The notes below the pieces were generated by a model. The model did not search any database. It saw only the letters and a program-made list of their open reading frames with translations, and was not told the origin of the DNA. Shown in pieces: positions 39,429-48,365 of a stretch of 64,000 nt of DNA (positions are counted from its first letter, which is position 1; every line of letters starts with the position of its first letter). Position numbers and translations under genes: made by a program. The DNA lies in contig NZ_CP045529.1 in assembly GCF_009429125.1 (NCBI RefSeq), forward strand, positions 3,286,001 through 3,350,000, read 5' to 3'. The DNA is from Luteimicrobium xylanilyticum. Its GTDB lineage: Bacteria; Actinomycetota; Actinomycetes; Actinomycetales; Cellulomonadaceae.

Positions 39429-40472
39429 TCAGTCCCGCACGGTCGACGTGCTCGTCGGCGATCCGGTCGACCCCTGCTTCGGCGCCTTCTTCGTCGAGCC
39501 CGTCGTCGCCGGCGGGGTGGACTTCGCGCCCTTGGTCGCGTCGCCCGACGGCGTCCCCGAACCACCCGGCGTCGGAGCGTCCGTGGCCGCGGTCGTCGGG
39601 TCGGTGTCCTTCGGCGTGAGCGTGAGGGCGGCAGGATCGCTCGTGACCCCGAGCAGCTGGACGGCGACCGTGTAGTCACCGGCCCCGACGGCCTTCGCGG
39701 TCGCCGCCGTCGTCGCGCAGTGCGGGGCCGAGCGCGTCCGCTTCCAGGTGACCTTCCGGGTGTCGACGTCGCCGGGCCCGAGCAGCAGCAGCCGCGGCGT
39801 GGTGGCGGCACAGTCCGCGGACGACCACACGGCCGTCTTGCCCTGGCTCACGACGACGGCCCGGGCCGCGTCGGAGCCGTCGACGACGCACGCGGCCGAC
39901 CCGACGTTGCGGATCTGCACGGTGAACGTCACGTCGCGGCCCCACGTGAAGATCGTGGACGACGGCACGACCGTGGCCGCTACCTGGGCCGACGTGCAGT
40001 CGGCTGCCGGACCGCCCGTCGTCGTCGGGGTGGGGGTGGTGAGCGGTGACGGACCGGCGTCGACCGTCGTCACGGCGGCGCCCCCGCCGCCGAGCGCGCT
40101 CGACACCGCCGGCACGACGGTCTTGACGACGAGCACCCCGACCACGACGACCAGCGCCACCAGTCCGAGCGCGACGACCCGTCGCAACCACAGCACCGCC
40201 CGCGGCGGCCGTCGCGGGCCCGAGGGGGCGGGAGGACGCCGGACGCCGCCCGAGCGCGTCGCGGTGGACCGGGTCCCGGGCCCTGCCGAGCGCGACGAGC
40301 CGGCGGAACGGGACGGACCCGGGGTCCTGGCCGACGCGGCCCCTCGGGACGGCGTGGCGCCGCGGCCGCCACCGGACCCACCGCCCGAGGCCGGCCGCCC
40401 CGTGCCGGGTCGTCGGCCTCCCGACGACGCTCCCCGTCGCGGGTCCCGGTCGTCTCCCGGCGGCTTGGTCAC
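39429..40472 (-). CDS. Single-pass membrane protein with Cys-containing outer domain
   Basis: A 347-aa protein. Residues 1-95 are a Pro/Arg/Ser/Gly-rich disordered cytoplasmic part, followed by a membrane segment about 98-118. The outer beta-sandwich-like domain has four Cys (ADCTSAQ, AACVVDG, ADCAATT, PHCATT) and reads FTVQIRNVGSAACVV, similar in style to DUF4232-type domains. It ends in a Ser/Thr/Pro-rich tail. GTG 40472 has AGGAGG 7 nt upstream. It is divergent from mutY and convergent with disA. Function unknown. Confidence 0.75.
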   Translation of the reverse strand: MTKPPGDDRDPRRGASSGGRRPGTGRPASGGGSGGGRGATPSRGAASARTPGPSRSAGSSRSAGPGTRSTATRSGGVRRPPAPSGPRRPPRAVLWLRRVVALGLVALVVVVGVLVVKTVVPAVSSALGGGGAAVTTVDAGPSPLTTPTPTTTGGPAADCTSAQVAATVVPSSTIFTWGRDVTFTVQIRNVGSAACVVDGSDAARAVVVSQGKTAVWSSADCAATTPRLLLLGPGDVDTRKVTWKRTRSAPHCATTAATAKAVGAGDYTVAVQLLGVTSDPAALTLTPKDTDPTTAATDAPTPGGSGTPSGDATKGAKSTPPATTGSTKKAPKQGSTGSPTSTSTVRD

Positions 40473-40578
40473 TGCGCGTCCTCCTCGTGCTCGCCCCCAA
40501 CCTATGCGGTGGCACGGGCCCCGCGGACGAGGCGCGCCCGCGACCCGCCAGGCCCGGCGCGCGGCGGACAATGGGGTC

Positions 40579-41481
40579 GTGACCACGACGACCGGCTCCC
40601 GCGCCGACGCGCTGCGCGACGCGGTCGTCGCATGGTTCGACGACGCCGCGCGCGACCTTCCGTGGCGCCGTCCCGACCGGACGCCGTGGGGCGTGCTCGT
40701 GAGCGAGACGATGCTCCAGCAGACGCCGGTGGCCCGCGTCGAGCCGGTGTGGCGGGCGTGGCTCGAGCGCTGGCCGACGCCGGCCGACCTCGCCACGGCG
40801 CCGACCGCGGACGTCCTGCGGGCGTGGGGGCGCCTCGGGTACCCGCGCCGTGCGCTGCGGCTGCAGGAGTGCGCGCGGGCGATCGTCCGCGAGCACGACG
40901 GCGAGGTGCCCGACGACGAGCCCGCGCTGCGCGCACTGCCGGGTGTCGGCGAGTACACGGCGGCTGCGGTGCGGGCGTTCGCGTTCGGGCGGCGCGCCGT
41001 CGTCGTCGACACGAACGTGCGCCGGGTGCTGGCCCGCGCGGTGGCGGGCGAGGCCCTGCCCCGGCCCACCCCGACGGCTGCCGAGCGCGCGCTCGCGGCG
41101 GGCCTCGCGCCGTCGTCGGACGGGGACGCGGCACGCTGGGCCGCGGCGTCGATGGAGCTGGGCGCGCTCGTCTGCACGGCCCGGGCCCCCGACTGCGCGG
41201 CCTGCCCGGTGCGCGACCTGTGCGCCTGGCGGGCCGCCGGGCACCCGCCCGACGCGCACGCGGCGAGGCGCCGGACGCAGGCGTGGCACGGGACGGACCG
41301 GCAGGTCCGCGGGCGGGTGATGGCGCTGCTGCGCGACGCGTCGGGTCCGGTCGAGCGCGAGCGCCTGCTCCTCGTCGCGGACGACGCGGCGCAGGTCGAC
41401 CGTTGCCTCGCGAGCCTCGTCGAGGACGGCCTGGCCGAGACCCCGCCCGGCGAGCCGGACCTGTTCGCCCTCCCCGCCTGA
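40579..41481 (+). CDS. mutY: A/G-specific adenine glycosylase MutY
   Basis: A 300-aa base-excision enzyme removing A opposite 8-oxoG. The catalytic Glu is in VSETMLQQTP (near 43), the helix-hairpin-helix is LPGVGEYTAAAV, and the catalytic Asp is in VVVDTNVRRVL (near 144). The iron-sulfur cluster is Cys-x6-Cys-x2-Cys-x5-Cys (near 198-214). The C-terminal NUDIX-like recognition domain of E. coli MutY is reduced, as in many actinobacteria. GACAAT 6 nt before GTG 40579 indicates a leaderless start. Confidence 0.93.
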   Translation: MTTTTGSRADALRDAVVAWFDDAARDLPWRRPDRTPWGVLVSETMLQQTPVARVEPVWRAWLERWPTPADLATAPTADVLRAWGRLGYPRRALRLQECARAIVREHDGEVPDDEPALRALPGVGEYTAAAVRAFAFGRRAVVVDTNVRRVLARAVAGEALPRPTPTAAERALAAGLAPSSDGDAARWAAASMELGALVCTARAPDCAACPVRDLCAWRAAGHPPDAHAARRRTQAWHGTDRQVRGRVMALLRDASGPVERERLLLVADDAAQVDRCLASLVEDGLAETPPGEPDLFALPA

Positions 41482-41483
41482 CC

Positions 41484-41514
41484 GCGAAGTAGTACGGCCG
41501 CCGGTATACCTCGC
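41484..41514. repeat. Palindromic element, inverted third copy
   Basis: The complement of this 31-nt stretch matches the 6960-6990 unit at 29 of 31 positions. It fills the gap between the convergent mutY and acetyltransferase genes, and like the other copies it begins 3 nt after a stop codon. Confidence 0.85.
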
Positions 41515-41515
41515 G

Positions 41516-42076
41516 TCAGAGCTCGAGGAGCATCCGCGTGTTCCCGAGGGTGTTGGGCTTGACGCGCGCGAGGTCGAGGAACTCGGCCACACCGTCGTCG
41601 TGCGAGCGCAGGAGCTCGGTGTAGACGTCGGGCGTGACCGGCGTGCCCTCGATCACGTGGAACCCGTGCCGCTCGAAGAACGCGACCTCGAAGGTCAGGC
41701 AGAACACGCGACTCAGGCCGAGCGCGCGGGCGCGATCGAGCAGGGCCTCGACGAGCCGGTGCCCGACGCCGGTCCCCTTCCGCTCCGGTCCGACGGCGAG
41801 CGTGCGGACCTCGGCAAGGTCGTCCCACAGGACGTGCAGGGCGCCGCACCCCACGACGTGTGCCGGCGCACCGTCGGGCGCGATGTCCGCGACGACGAAC
41901 TCCTGGACCGCCTCGAAGTACCCGACGAGCTCCTTCGCGAGGAGGATCCGCGCCTCCGCGTAGGGCTCGACGAGCGCCCGCACGGCGCGGACGTCCGAAG
42001 GGAGCGCGGGCCGGATCCGGACGTCGCTCCCGCGGGCGGCGGGGACATCGGACGTGGGGGCGTGGCTGTCGGGCAC
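41516..42076 (-). CDS. GNAT amino-acid N-acetyltransferase (ArgA-like)
   Basis: A 186-aa GNAT enzyme with the acetyl-CoA motif VGPERKGTGVGHRLVEALL (R/Q-x-x-G-x-G/A type) and the downstream FFERHGFHVIEG region. It resembles the short N-acetylglutamate synthases of actinobacteria, which start arginine synthesis. TAGATT lies exactly 6 nt before GTG 42076, implying a leaderless message. Substrate assignment is moderate. Confidence 0.82.
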   Translation of the reverse strand: MPDSHAPTSDVPAARGSDVRIRPALPSDVRAVRALVEPYAEARILLAKELVGYFEAVQEFVVADIAPDGAPAHVVGCGALHVLWDDLAEVRTLAVGPERKGTGVGHRLVEALLDRARALGLSRVFCLTFEVAFFERHGFHVIEGTPVTPDVYTELLRSHDDGVAEFLDLARVKPNTLGNTRMLLEL

Positions 42077-42144
42077 GCGGCCAATCTACGCCGGACGACA
42101 CCCGGCCGCATAGTCATGCGAGGACGCACATACCTGCACGATGC

Positions 42145-43131
42145 TCACGCGTGCCGGCGCGCCTGCGACACGGCGCCGTCGCCGTCGGCGAACGAATGGG
42201 CGGTGAGCTCGTCGATCACGAGATGCGTCACGGCGCCCGCGTGCAGCGCCGCCCGCAGCGGCTCGACCTTGTTGTCCCCGGCGACCGCGCACACGCGCCG
42301 CGGCACGCGTTGGAGCTGGGCGGGCGAAGGGCCGGTCGCGCGGTCGTTGAGCGGAATGTCCGAGTACGTGCCGTCCTCACGGAGGAAGACGGTGCACACG
42401 TCGCCGACGACGTCCTCGACCTCGAGCGTCGCGAGATCCTCGGGGTCGAGGTACCCCGCGGAGTAGACGTGGCTCGGAAGCCCGCCGGAGAGCGCGCCGA
42501 CCGAGAAGAGCGCGATGTCGCAGCGGGCCTGCGTCTCGAGCACGCGCCGGATCGACCGCTCGCGCCACATGGCGTCCTTGGTCTCGGCGTAGTCGAAGAA
42601 CGCGGGCACCGGGAAGTCGTAGAACGCCGCGTCGAACGCGGCCGCGAAGCGCTGGACGAGCTCGCCCGCGTACTCGATGCCGGACGTGCGCGTGTTCGCA
42701 GCGCCGTTGAGCTGCACGACGACGCTGCCCCGCGTGGGCTTGACCGTGAGCTGCCGGGCGATCGCGGCGAGCGTGGTGCCCCAGGCGATGCCCAGGACCA
42801 TGTCGGAGTCGAACCACGAGCCGAGGAGGCGCGCGGTCGTGAGGGCGACCTGGTCGAGCCGTTCGACCTCGTTCGACGTGTCGGGCACCGGTACGACGTA
42901 GACCTCGATGCCGTACGCACGGGCGATCTGCTGCGCGAGCCCCGGCACGCGGTGCTCGGGGCTGCGCAGCGTGATCTCGACGAGCCCCGTCTCGCGGGCG
43001 CGCTTGACGAGCCGCGACACGGTGGACCGCGACGTGCCGAGATGCTTGGCGATCGCCTCCATCTTCATGTCCTGGAGGTAGTACATCGACGCCGCGCGCA
43101 CGATGTCGGCGTCGCGCCCGTAGGGGTCCAT
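42145..43131 (-). CDS. SorC/DeoR-family sugar-binding regulator, probable glycerol regulator
   Basis: A 328-aa regulator. The N-terminal helix-turn-helix is MKMEAIAKHLGTSRSTVSRL (about 22-41), followed by a SorC-type effector domain (WGTTLAAIARQL; GDVCTVFLREDG; AVAGDNKVEPLRAAL) that binds phosphorylated sugars. It is divergent from glpD, with a palindrome in the 101-bp gap. Glycerol-3-phosphate is therefore the likely effector, by context only. Confidence 0.9.
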   Translation of the reverse strand: MDPYGRDADIVRAASMYYLQDMKMEAIAKHLGTSRSTVSRLVKRARETGLVEITLRSPEHRVPGLAQQIARAYGIEVYVVPVPDTSNEVERLDQVALTTARLLGSWFDSDMVLGIAWGTTLAAIARQLTVKPTRGSVVVQLNGAANTRTSGIEYAGELVQRFAAAFDAAFYDFPVPAFFDYAETKDAMWRERSIRRVLETQARCDIALFSVGALSGGLPSHVYSAGYLDPEDLATLEVEDVVGDVCTVFLREDGTYSDIPLNDRATGPSPAQLQRVPRRVCAVAGDNKVEPLRAALHAGAVTHLVIDELTAHSFADGDGAVSQARRHA

Positions 43132-43142
43132 GAGCCCATGAT

Positions 43143-43156
43143 TGCACGTTTGTGCA
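43143..43156. promoter_or_regulatory. Palindromic operator candidate between SorC gene and glpD
   Basis: TGCAC, four bases, GTGCA is a perfect inverted repeat 12 bp from the regulator start and 77 bp from the glpD start. It is well placed for autoregulation and for control of glpDFK. Confidence 0.6.
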
Positions 43157-43232
43157 GCCGCGTTGCGCGTCCGTTCGCCCCGTGTTCCCCTGGAAGAACT
43201 GCCGCGTCACCCACGAGCCGATGGAGGCAACC

Positions 43233-45011
43233 ATGGCATCCAGCCGACTGTCCGCAGGATCACGCCGTCGAGCACTCGAGGTCCTCAAGGCCAGCAGCAC
43301 GGCGCACAACGAGCTCGACGTGCTCGTCATCGGCGGCGGCGTCACGGGAGCCGGCATCGCGCTCGACGCCGCCACGCGCGGCCTGCACACCGCGGTCGTC
43401 GAGGCGCAGGACTGGGCCTCAGGCACGTCGAGCCGCTCGAGCAAGCTCGTCCACGGCGGGCTGCGCTACCTCCAGATGCTCGACTTCCACCTCGTCCACG
43501 AGGCCCTGACCGAGCGCGACCGCCTCATCAGCTTCGTCGCTCCCCACCTCGTGCGGCCCGTCGCCTTCCTGTACCCGCTGACCCACCACGTCTGGGAGCG
43601 CGCGTACGTCGGCTCGGGCGTCGCGCTCTACGACGCCCTCGCGAGCGTCGCCCCCGGCAAGCGGGCCCTCCCCTACCACCGCCACCTCTCCAAGGCCGGG
43701 ATGACCCGGGCGTTCCCCGACCTCGCGCACGACGCCGCCGTCGGCGCGATCCGCTACTACGACGCGTCCGTCGACGACGCACGGCTCGTCGTGACCCTCG
43801 TCCGGACCGCCACGTCGTACGGCGCGCACGCGGCGGCCCGCACCCAGGTCGTCGACCTGCTCAAGAACTCGACCGGCGCGGTCACCGGGGCGCGGCTGGT
43901 CGACCTCGAGACCGGCGACGAGTTCGACGTCCGGGCCCGGCACGTCATCAACGCGACCGGCGTGTGGACCGAGAAGACCGAGGCGCTCTCGGGCGGCGAG
44001 GGCGGGCTGCGCGTGCTGGCCTCGAAGGGCGTCCACCTCGTGGTCCCGCGCGAACGCGTCCAGGGCAAGGTCGGCCTCATCCTGCAGACCGAGAAGTCCG
44101 TGCTGTTCGTGATCCCGTGGTCCCGGTACTGGATCATCGGCACCACCGACACGCCGTGGACGCTCGACCCGCAGCACCCGGTCGCAACCGCCGCCGACAT
44201 CGACTACGTGCTCGAGCACGCCAACGCGGTCCTCGCCCACCCCCTCACGCGCGACGACGTGATCGGCACCTACGCGGGCCTCCGGCCCCTCCTGCAGCCC
44301 GGGACCAAGGAGGGCACGAGCTCCGCCAAGGTGTCACGCGAGCACACCGTCGCCTCCCCCGTGCCCGGGCTCACCGTCATCGCCGGCGGCAAGCTCACGA
44401 CCTACCGGGTCATGGCCGAGGACGCCGTCGACTTCGCGATCGGCCGCGACCGCGCGTCGGGCCTGCCGTCCATCACCGACCGCATCCAGCTCCTCGGCGC
44501 AGAAGGCCTCGAGGCCGTGCGCCGCCAGGCGCGCACCTACGCGACCCGCTACGGCTGGTCGCCCGCGACCATCGACCACCTGCTCCACCGGTACGGGTCG
44601 ATGCTGCGCGACCTCGTCGACGCGTGCGTCGACGACCCGTCGCTCGCGAAGCCCCTCGAGCACGCGCCCGCCTACCTGCGCGCGGAGATCGAGTACGCCG
44701 TCACCCACGAGGGCGCGATCCACCTCGAGGACGTCCTCCTGCACCGCACCCGCCTGAACTACGAGGTCCGCGACCGCGGCCTCGCGGCCTGCCCGGAGAT
44801 CGCGGACATCATGGCGCCGCTCCTCGACTGGGACGACGCCACCAAGGCCCGCGAGATCGACGCCTACCGCCAGCGTGCGGAGGCCGAGGACCGTGCGGAG
44901 CAGCAGCCCGACGACGCCGCCGCCGAGCAGGTCCGGCTCGAGGCGACGGAGCTGGAGCCGCTGCGCCCGCTGGGCACCACCGAAGACGGGAAGGGGGCGG
45001 CCGACGCCTGA
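43233..45011 (+). CDS. glpD: Glycerol-3-phosphate dehydrogenase, FAD-dependent
   Basis: A 592-aa membrane-associated flavoenzyme passing electrons from G3P to quinones. The FAD motif is LDVLVIGGGVTGAGIALDAA. Substrate-site motifs SSRSSKLVHGGLRYL and IIGTTDTPW are intact, and a C-terminal helical cap carries LEDVLLHRTRLNYE. An acidic/Gln-rich tail follows residue 555. ATG 43233 has GGAGG 5 nt upstream; ATG 43221 is possible. First of glpD-glpF-glpK. Confidence 0.95.
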   Translation: MASSRLSAGSRRRALEVLKASSTAHNELDVLVIGGGVTGAGIALDAATRGLHTAVVEAQDWASGTSSRSSKLVHGGLRYLQMLDFHLVHEALTERDRLISFVAPHLVRPVAFLYPLTHHVWERAYVGSGVALYDALASVAPGKRALPYHRHLSKAGMTRAFPDLAHDAAVGAIRYYDASVDDARLVVTLVRTATSYGAHAAARTQVVDLLKNSTGAVTGARLVDLETGDEFDVRARHVINATGVWTEKTEALSGGEGGLRVLASKGVHLVVPRERVQGKVGLILQTEKSVLFVIPWSRYWIIGTTDTPWTLDPQHPVATAADIDYVLEHANAVLAHPLTRDDVIGTYAGLRPLLQPGTKEGTSSAKVSREHTVASPVPGLTVIAGGKLTTYRVMAEDAVDFAIGRDRASGLPSITDRIQLLGAEGLEAVRRQARTYATRYGWSPATIDHLLHRYGSMLRDLVDACVDDPSLAKPLEHAPAYLRAEIEYAVTHEGAIHLEDVLLHRTRLNYEVRDRGLAACPEIADIMAPLLDWDDATKAREIDAYRQRAEAEDRAEQQPDDAAAEQVRLEATELEPLRPLGTTEDGKGAADA

Positions 45012-45123
45012 GACGGCCGGGCCTACTGCGTCGGCCCGGACAACGCAGGGGACGCACGACACCGTCGCGACGCTGCGGCGGTGAGCTCGACAGCGATGTC
45101 AGAACAGAAACGGAGTCAACACC

Positions 45124-45852
45124 ATGGGCTGGGACATCTTTTGGTCCGAGACCATCGGCAGCGCCATCCTGCTCCTCCTCGGTGCCGGCGTGGTCGCTAA
45201 CGTCATCCTGCCGAAGACGAAGGGCTTCGCAGGTGGCTGGCTGATGATCAGCTTCGGGTGGGGTTTCGCGGTCTTCGCCGGCGTCTACGCCGCGTGGAAG
45301 TCCGGCGCCCACCTCAACCCGGCCGTGACGGTCGGAGTCTGGGCGAGCGGCGCGAAGGAGTTCGTCCCCGGGTTCGCGGTGACGTTCCCCCACATGCTCG
45401 TCTACTTCGCGGGCGAGTTCGTCGGTGCCTTCATCGGCGCCGTGCTGGCGTTCCTCGCCTACAAGAAGCACTTCGACCAGGACGCCGACCCGGCGGTCAA
45501 GCTCGGTGTGTTCTCCACGGGGCCGGAGCTGCGCTCCTACGCGTGGAACTTCATCACCGAGGTCATCGCGACCTTCGTGCTCGTGTACTTCGTCGTCGTG
45601 TCCGGCCAGACGAAGGGGTCCGCGCTCGGACCGCTCGCGGTCGCACTCATCGTGGTGGCGATCGGTGCGTCCCTCGGTGGCCCGACCGGGTACGCGATCA
45701 ACCCGACCCGTGACCTCGGCCCCCGCATCGCCCACGCGATCCTCCCGATCAAGGGCAAGGGTTCGAGCGACTGGTCCTACTCGTGGGTCCCGATCGCCGG
45801 GCCGCTCGTCGGCGGCATCCTCGCCGGCCTGCTCAGCCAGGCCACGATCTGA
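45124..45852 (+). CDS. glpF: Glycerol uptake facilitator (aquaglyceroporin)
   Basis: A 242-aa MIP-family channel with six helices. The first half-helix motif is HLNPAV. The second reads INPTRDLGPR, so NPA is NPT there. Asp in the RD pair (R-D-L-G) is the mark of glycerol-conducting members. It lets glycerol diffuse in for trapping by GlpK. A GC-rich hairpin at 45020-45040 in the 112-nt gap after glpD may attenuate read-through. Confidence 0.92.
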   Translation: MGWDIFWSETIGSAILLLLGAGVVANVILPKTKGFAGGWLMISFGWGFAVFAGVYAAWKSGAHLNPAVTVGVWASGAKEFVPGFAVTFPHMLVYFAGEFVGAFIGAVLAFLAYKKHFDQDADPAVKLGVFSTGPELRSYAWNFITEVIATFVLVYFVVVSGQTKGSALGPLAVALIVVAIGASLGGPTGYAINPTRDLGPRIAHAILPIKGKGSSDWSYSWVPIAGPLVGGILAGLLSQATI

Positions 45853-45969
45853 CCCACCGGCACCACCGCACCACCGCTCCGCCGGGCAGCGCACGGGCAG
45901 GGAGGCGGCACGCACCGCGCCCCGCCCGGCGGAGCACCACCTCGAGAACAAGAAGGACTGAGAGACACC

Positions 45970-47490
45970 ATGGCTGCTGACTACGTCCTCGCCATCGACC
46001 AGGGCACCACGAGCTCGCGGGCGATCATCTTCGACCACTCGGGCTCGATCGTGTCGGTCGGCCAGCTCGAGCACGACCAGATCTTCCCGCGTGCCGGCTG
46101 GGTCGAGCACAACCCCGAGCAGATCTGGAACAACCTTCGCGAGGTCGTCGGCCTCGCCCTGACGAGGGCCAACCTGACCAAGGAGGACCTCGCCGCCGTC
46201 GGGATCACCAACCAGCGCGAGACCGCCGTCGTCTGGGACAAGACCACCGGCAAGCCGGTCTACAACGCGATCGTCTGGCAGGACACGCGCACCCAGAAGA
46301 TCGTCGACGAGCTGGGCGGCTCCGAAGGCCCCGACAAGTACAAGGCCAAGGTCGGCCTCCCGCTCGCGACCTACTTCTCCGGCCCGAAGGTGAAGTGGAT
46401 CCTCGACAACGTCGAGGGCGCCCGCGACGCCGCCGAGCGGGGCGACCTGCTGTTCGGCAACACCGACACGTGGACGCTGTGGAACCTCACGGGCGGCGTC
46501 GACGGCGGCGTGCACGTCACCGACGTCACCAACGCGTCCCGCACGATGCTCATGGACCTCGACACCTTGTCGTGGGACGAGAGCATCGCGAAGGACATGG
46601 GAATCCCGCTCTCGATGCTCCCCGAGATCCGGTCGTCGTCCGAGGTGTACGGCAAGGGCCGCCCGCACGGCATGCTCGAGGGTGTCCCGATCGCGGGCAT
46701 CCTCGGCGACCAGCAGGCCGCGACGTTCGGCCAGGCGTGCTTCGAGATCGGCTCCGCGAAGAACACCTACGGGACCGGCAACTTCATGCTCCTCAACACG
46801 GGCGAGGAGAAGATCCCGTCGAAGAACGGGCTGCTGACGACGGTCTGCTACAAGATCGGCGACAACAAGCCGATCTACGCGCTCGAGGGCTCGATCGCCG
46901 TCACCGGCTCGCTGGTCCAGTGGCTGCGGGACAACCTGGGCATGTTCACCGACGCGCCCGACGTCGAGTGGCTCGCCGGGAAGGTCGAGGACAACGGCGG
47001 CGCCTACTTCGTGCCGGCGTTCTCCGGCCTGTTCGCGCCGTACTGGCGCCCCGACGCGCGCGGCGCGCTCGTCGGGCTCACCCGGTACGTCAACCGCAAC
47101 CACATCGCCCGCGCCGCGCTCGAGGCGACGGCGTTCCAGACCCGTGAGGTCCTGGACGCCATGAACGCCGACTCGGGAGTGGACCTCACCGAGCTCAAGG
47201 TCGACGGCGGGATGACCGCGAACGACCTGCTCATGCAGTTCCAGGCCGACCAGCTCGGCGTCGACGTGGTCCGCCCGAAGGTCGCGGAGACGACGGCGCT
47301 CGGCGCGGCCTACGCGGCCGGCATCGCGGTCGGGTTCTGGAACGGCGAGCAGGACGTCATCGACAACTGGGCCGAGGACAAGCGCTGGTCCCCCGACATG
47401 GACCAGGGCGAGCGGGAGCGCCTGTACCGCAACTGGAAGAAGGCCGTCACGAAGACCTTCGACTGGGTCGACGACGACGTGGAGCAGTAG
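45970..47490 (+). CDS. glpK: Glycerol kinase
   Basis: A 506-aa FGGY kinase trapping glycerol as G3[11 protein letters not shown] (10-19) binds phosphate. The family motifs [16 protein letters not shown] and [14 protein letters not shown] and the C-terminal [18 protein letters not shown] are present. It is full length. AGAGACACC precedes the ATG. G3P from this step is oxidised by GlpD. Confidence 0.97.
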   Translation: MAADYVLAIDQGTTSSRAIIFDHSGSIVSVGQLEHDQIFPRAGWVEHNPEQIWNNLREVVGLALTRANLTKEDLAAVGITNQRETAVVWDKTTGKPVYNAIVWQDTRTQKIVDELGGSEGPDKYKAKVGLPLATYFSGPKVKWILDNVEGARDAAERGDLLFGNTDTWTLWNLTGGVDGGVHVTDVTNASRTMLMDLDTLSWDESIAKDMGIPLSMLPEIRSSSEVYGKGRPHGMLEGVPIAGILGDQQAATFGQACFEIGSAKNTYGTGNFMLLNTGEEKIPSKNGLLTTVCYKIGDNKPIYALEGSIAVTGSLVQWLRDNLGMFTDAPDVEWLAGKVEDNGGAYFVPAFSGLFAPYWRPDARGALVGLTRYVNRNHIARAALEATAFQTREVLDAMNADSGVDLTELKVDGGMTANDLLMQFQADQLGVDVVRPKVAETTALGAAYAAGIAVGFWNGEQDVIDNWAEDKRWSPDMDQGERERLYRNWKKAVTKTFDWVDDDVEQ

Positions 47491-47569
47491 CACCGTCCGC
47501 CGTGCGTCGACCGGGGCCGCCGTCCGAACCTGGACGGCGGCCTCAGCCGTGCCCGGTAACGTCGTCCCG

Positions 47570-48358
47570 ATGAGCGCCACCCCTCCCACCCCGCTGCTGC
47601 AGGCGACCAGCCTGGTCGCCGACCACGGCGGCCCCGCCGTCCTGCGCGGCATCGACCTGGCACTGACCCCGGGCACGGCGCCCGTGGGGGTCCTGGGCGA
47701 GTCCGGCGCGGGGAAGTCCACGCTGGTCGGCGCGCTGCGCGGCCAGGTGCGGGCGCGCAGCGGACACGTGACGTTCGAGGGGCACGCGGTGGCCCGGCTC
47801 GGCCGGCGCGAGACGAAGCGCTTCCGCGCGGCCGTGCGCGTCGTCGCGCAGAGCGGCCTCGACACGGACCCGCGGTGGTCGGTCGAGCGGGCTGTCACCT
47901 CGGCCCTCGCGGACGCGCGCAAGGCGGGCCGCACGAGCGGGCGCACCGTGGACGACCTCCTCGACGCGGTCGCGCTCGAGCCGCGGTTCACCCCGCGCAC
48001 CGTCGGGTCCCTGTCCGGCGGGGAGAAGCAGCGCCTCGCTCTCGCCCTGGCGCTGGCGACCCGCCCGGACGTGCTGCTCCTCGACGAGCCGCTGACCGCC
48101 GTCGACCCCGCGATGCGCGGCACGGTCGCCGACCGCCTCGCCGAGCAGGTCGCGGAGCACGGCACGGCCGTCCTGCTGGTGTCGCACGACATCGAGCTCG
48201 TCCGGCGGCTGTGCGGGACCGTGCACGTGCTCGCGGACGGAGTCTTCGTCGCGTCCGGGCCGCTCGCCGACGTCCTCCGGCCCGACGACGCCGCGCACCC
48301 GTCCGTGCGTGGCCTCGCCGAGGCCGCCCCCCTGGTGGCGCAGCGCCCCGGGCGCTGA
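47570..48358 (+). CDS. Orphan ABC transporter ATP-binding protein (peptide/nickel type)
   Basis: A 262-aa ATPase with Walker A GESGAGKST, signature SLSGGEKQRL, Walker B VLLLDEPLTAVDP and H-loop LVSHD. Sequence style is DppD/DppF-like. No permease, binding protein or partner ATPase is adjacent, so it may serve a distant transporter or act alone. TAACGT lies 8 nt before ATG 47570, suggesting a leaderless message; GTG 47549 is possible. Confidence 0.88.
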   Translation: MSATPPTPLLQATSLVADHGGPAVLRGIDLALTPGTAPVGVLGESGAGKSTLVGALRGQVRARSGHVTFEGHAVARLGRRETKRFRAAVRVVAQSGLDTDPRWSVERAVTSALADARKAGRTSGRTVDDLLDAVALEPRFTPRTVGSLSGGEKQRLALALALATRPDVLLLDEPLTAVDPAMRGTVADRLAEQVAEHGTAVLLVSHDIELVRRLCGTVHVLADGVFVASGPLADVLRPDDAAHPSVRGLAEAAPLVAQRPGR

Positions 48359-48365
48359 CGCGGTC

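Noticed and set aside
39429-42101. 890-codon fusion of the Cys-containing membrane protein with upstream sequence
   Set aside because: The upstream part is antisense to mutY and out of frame with the acetyltransferase gene. GTG 40472 with AGGAGG is the real start.
45124-45852. GlpF as a defective channel because the second NPA box is NPT
   Set aside because: NPT-type variants occur in working MIP channels, and the RDLGP glycerol signature and the first NPA are intact.
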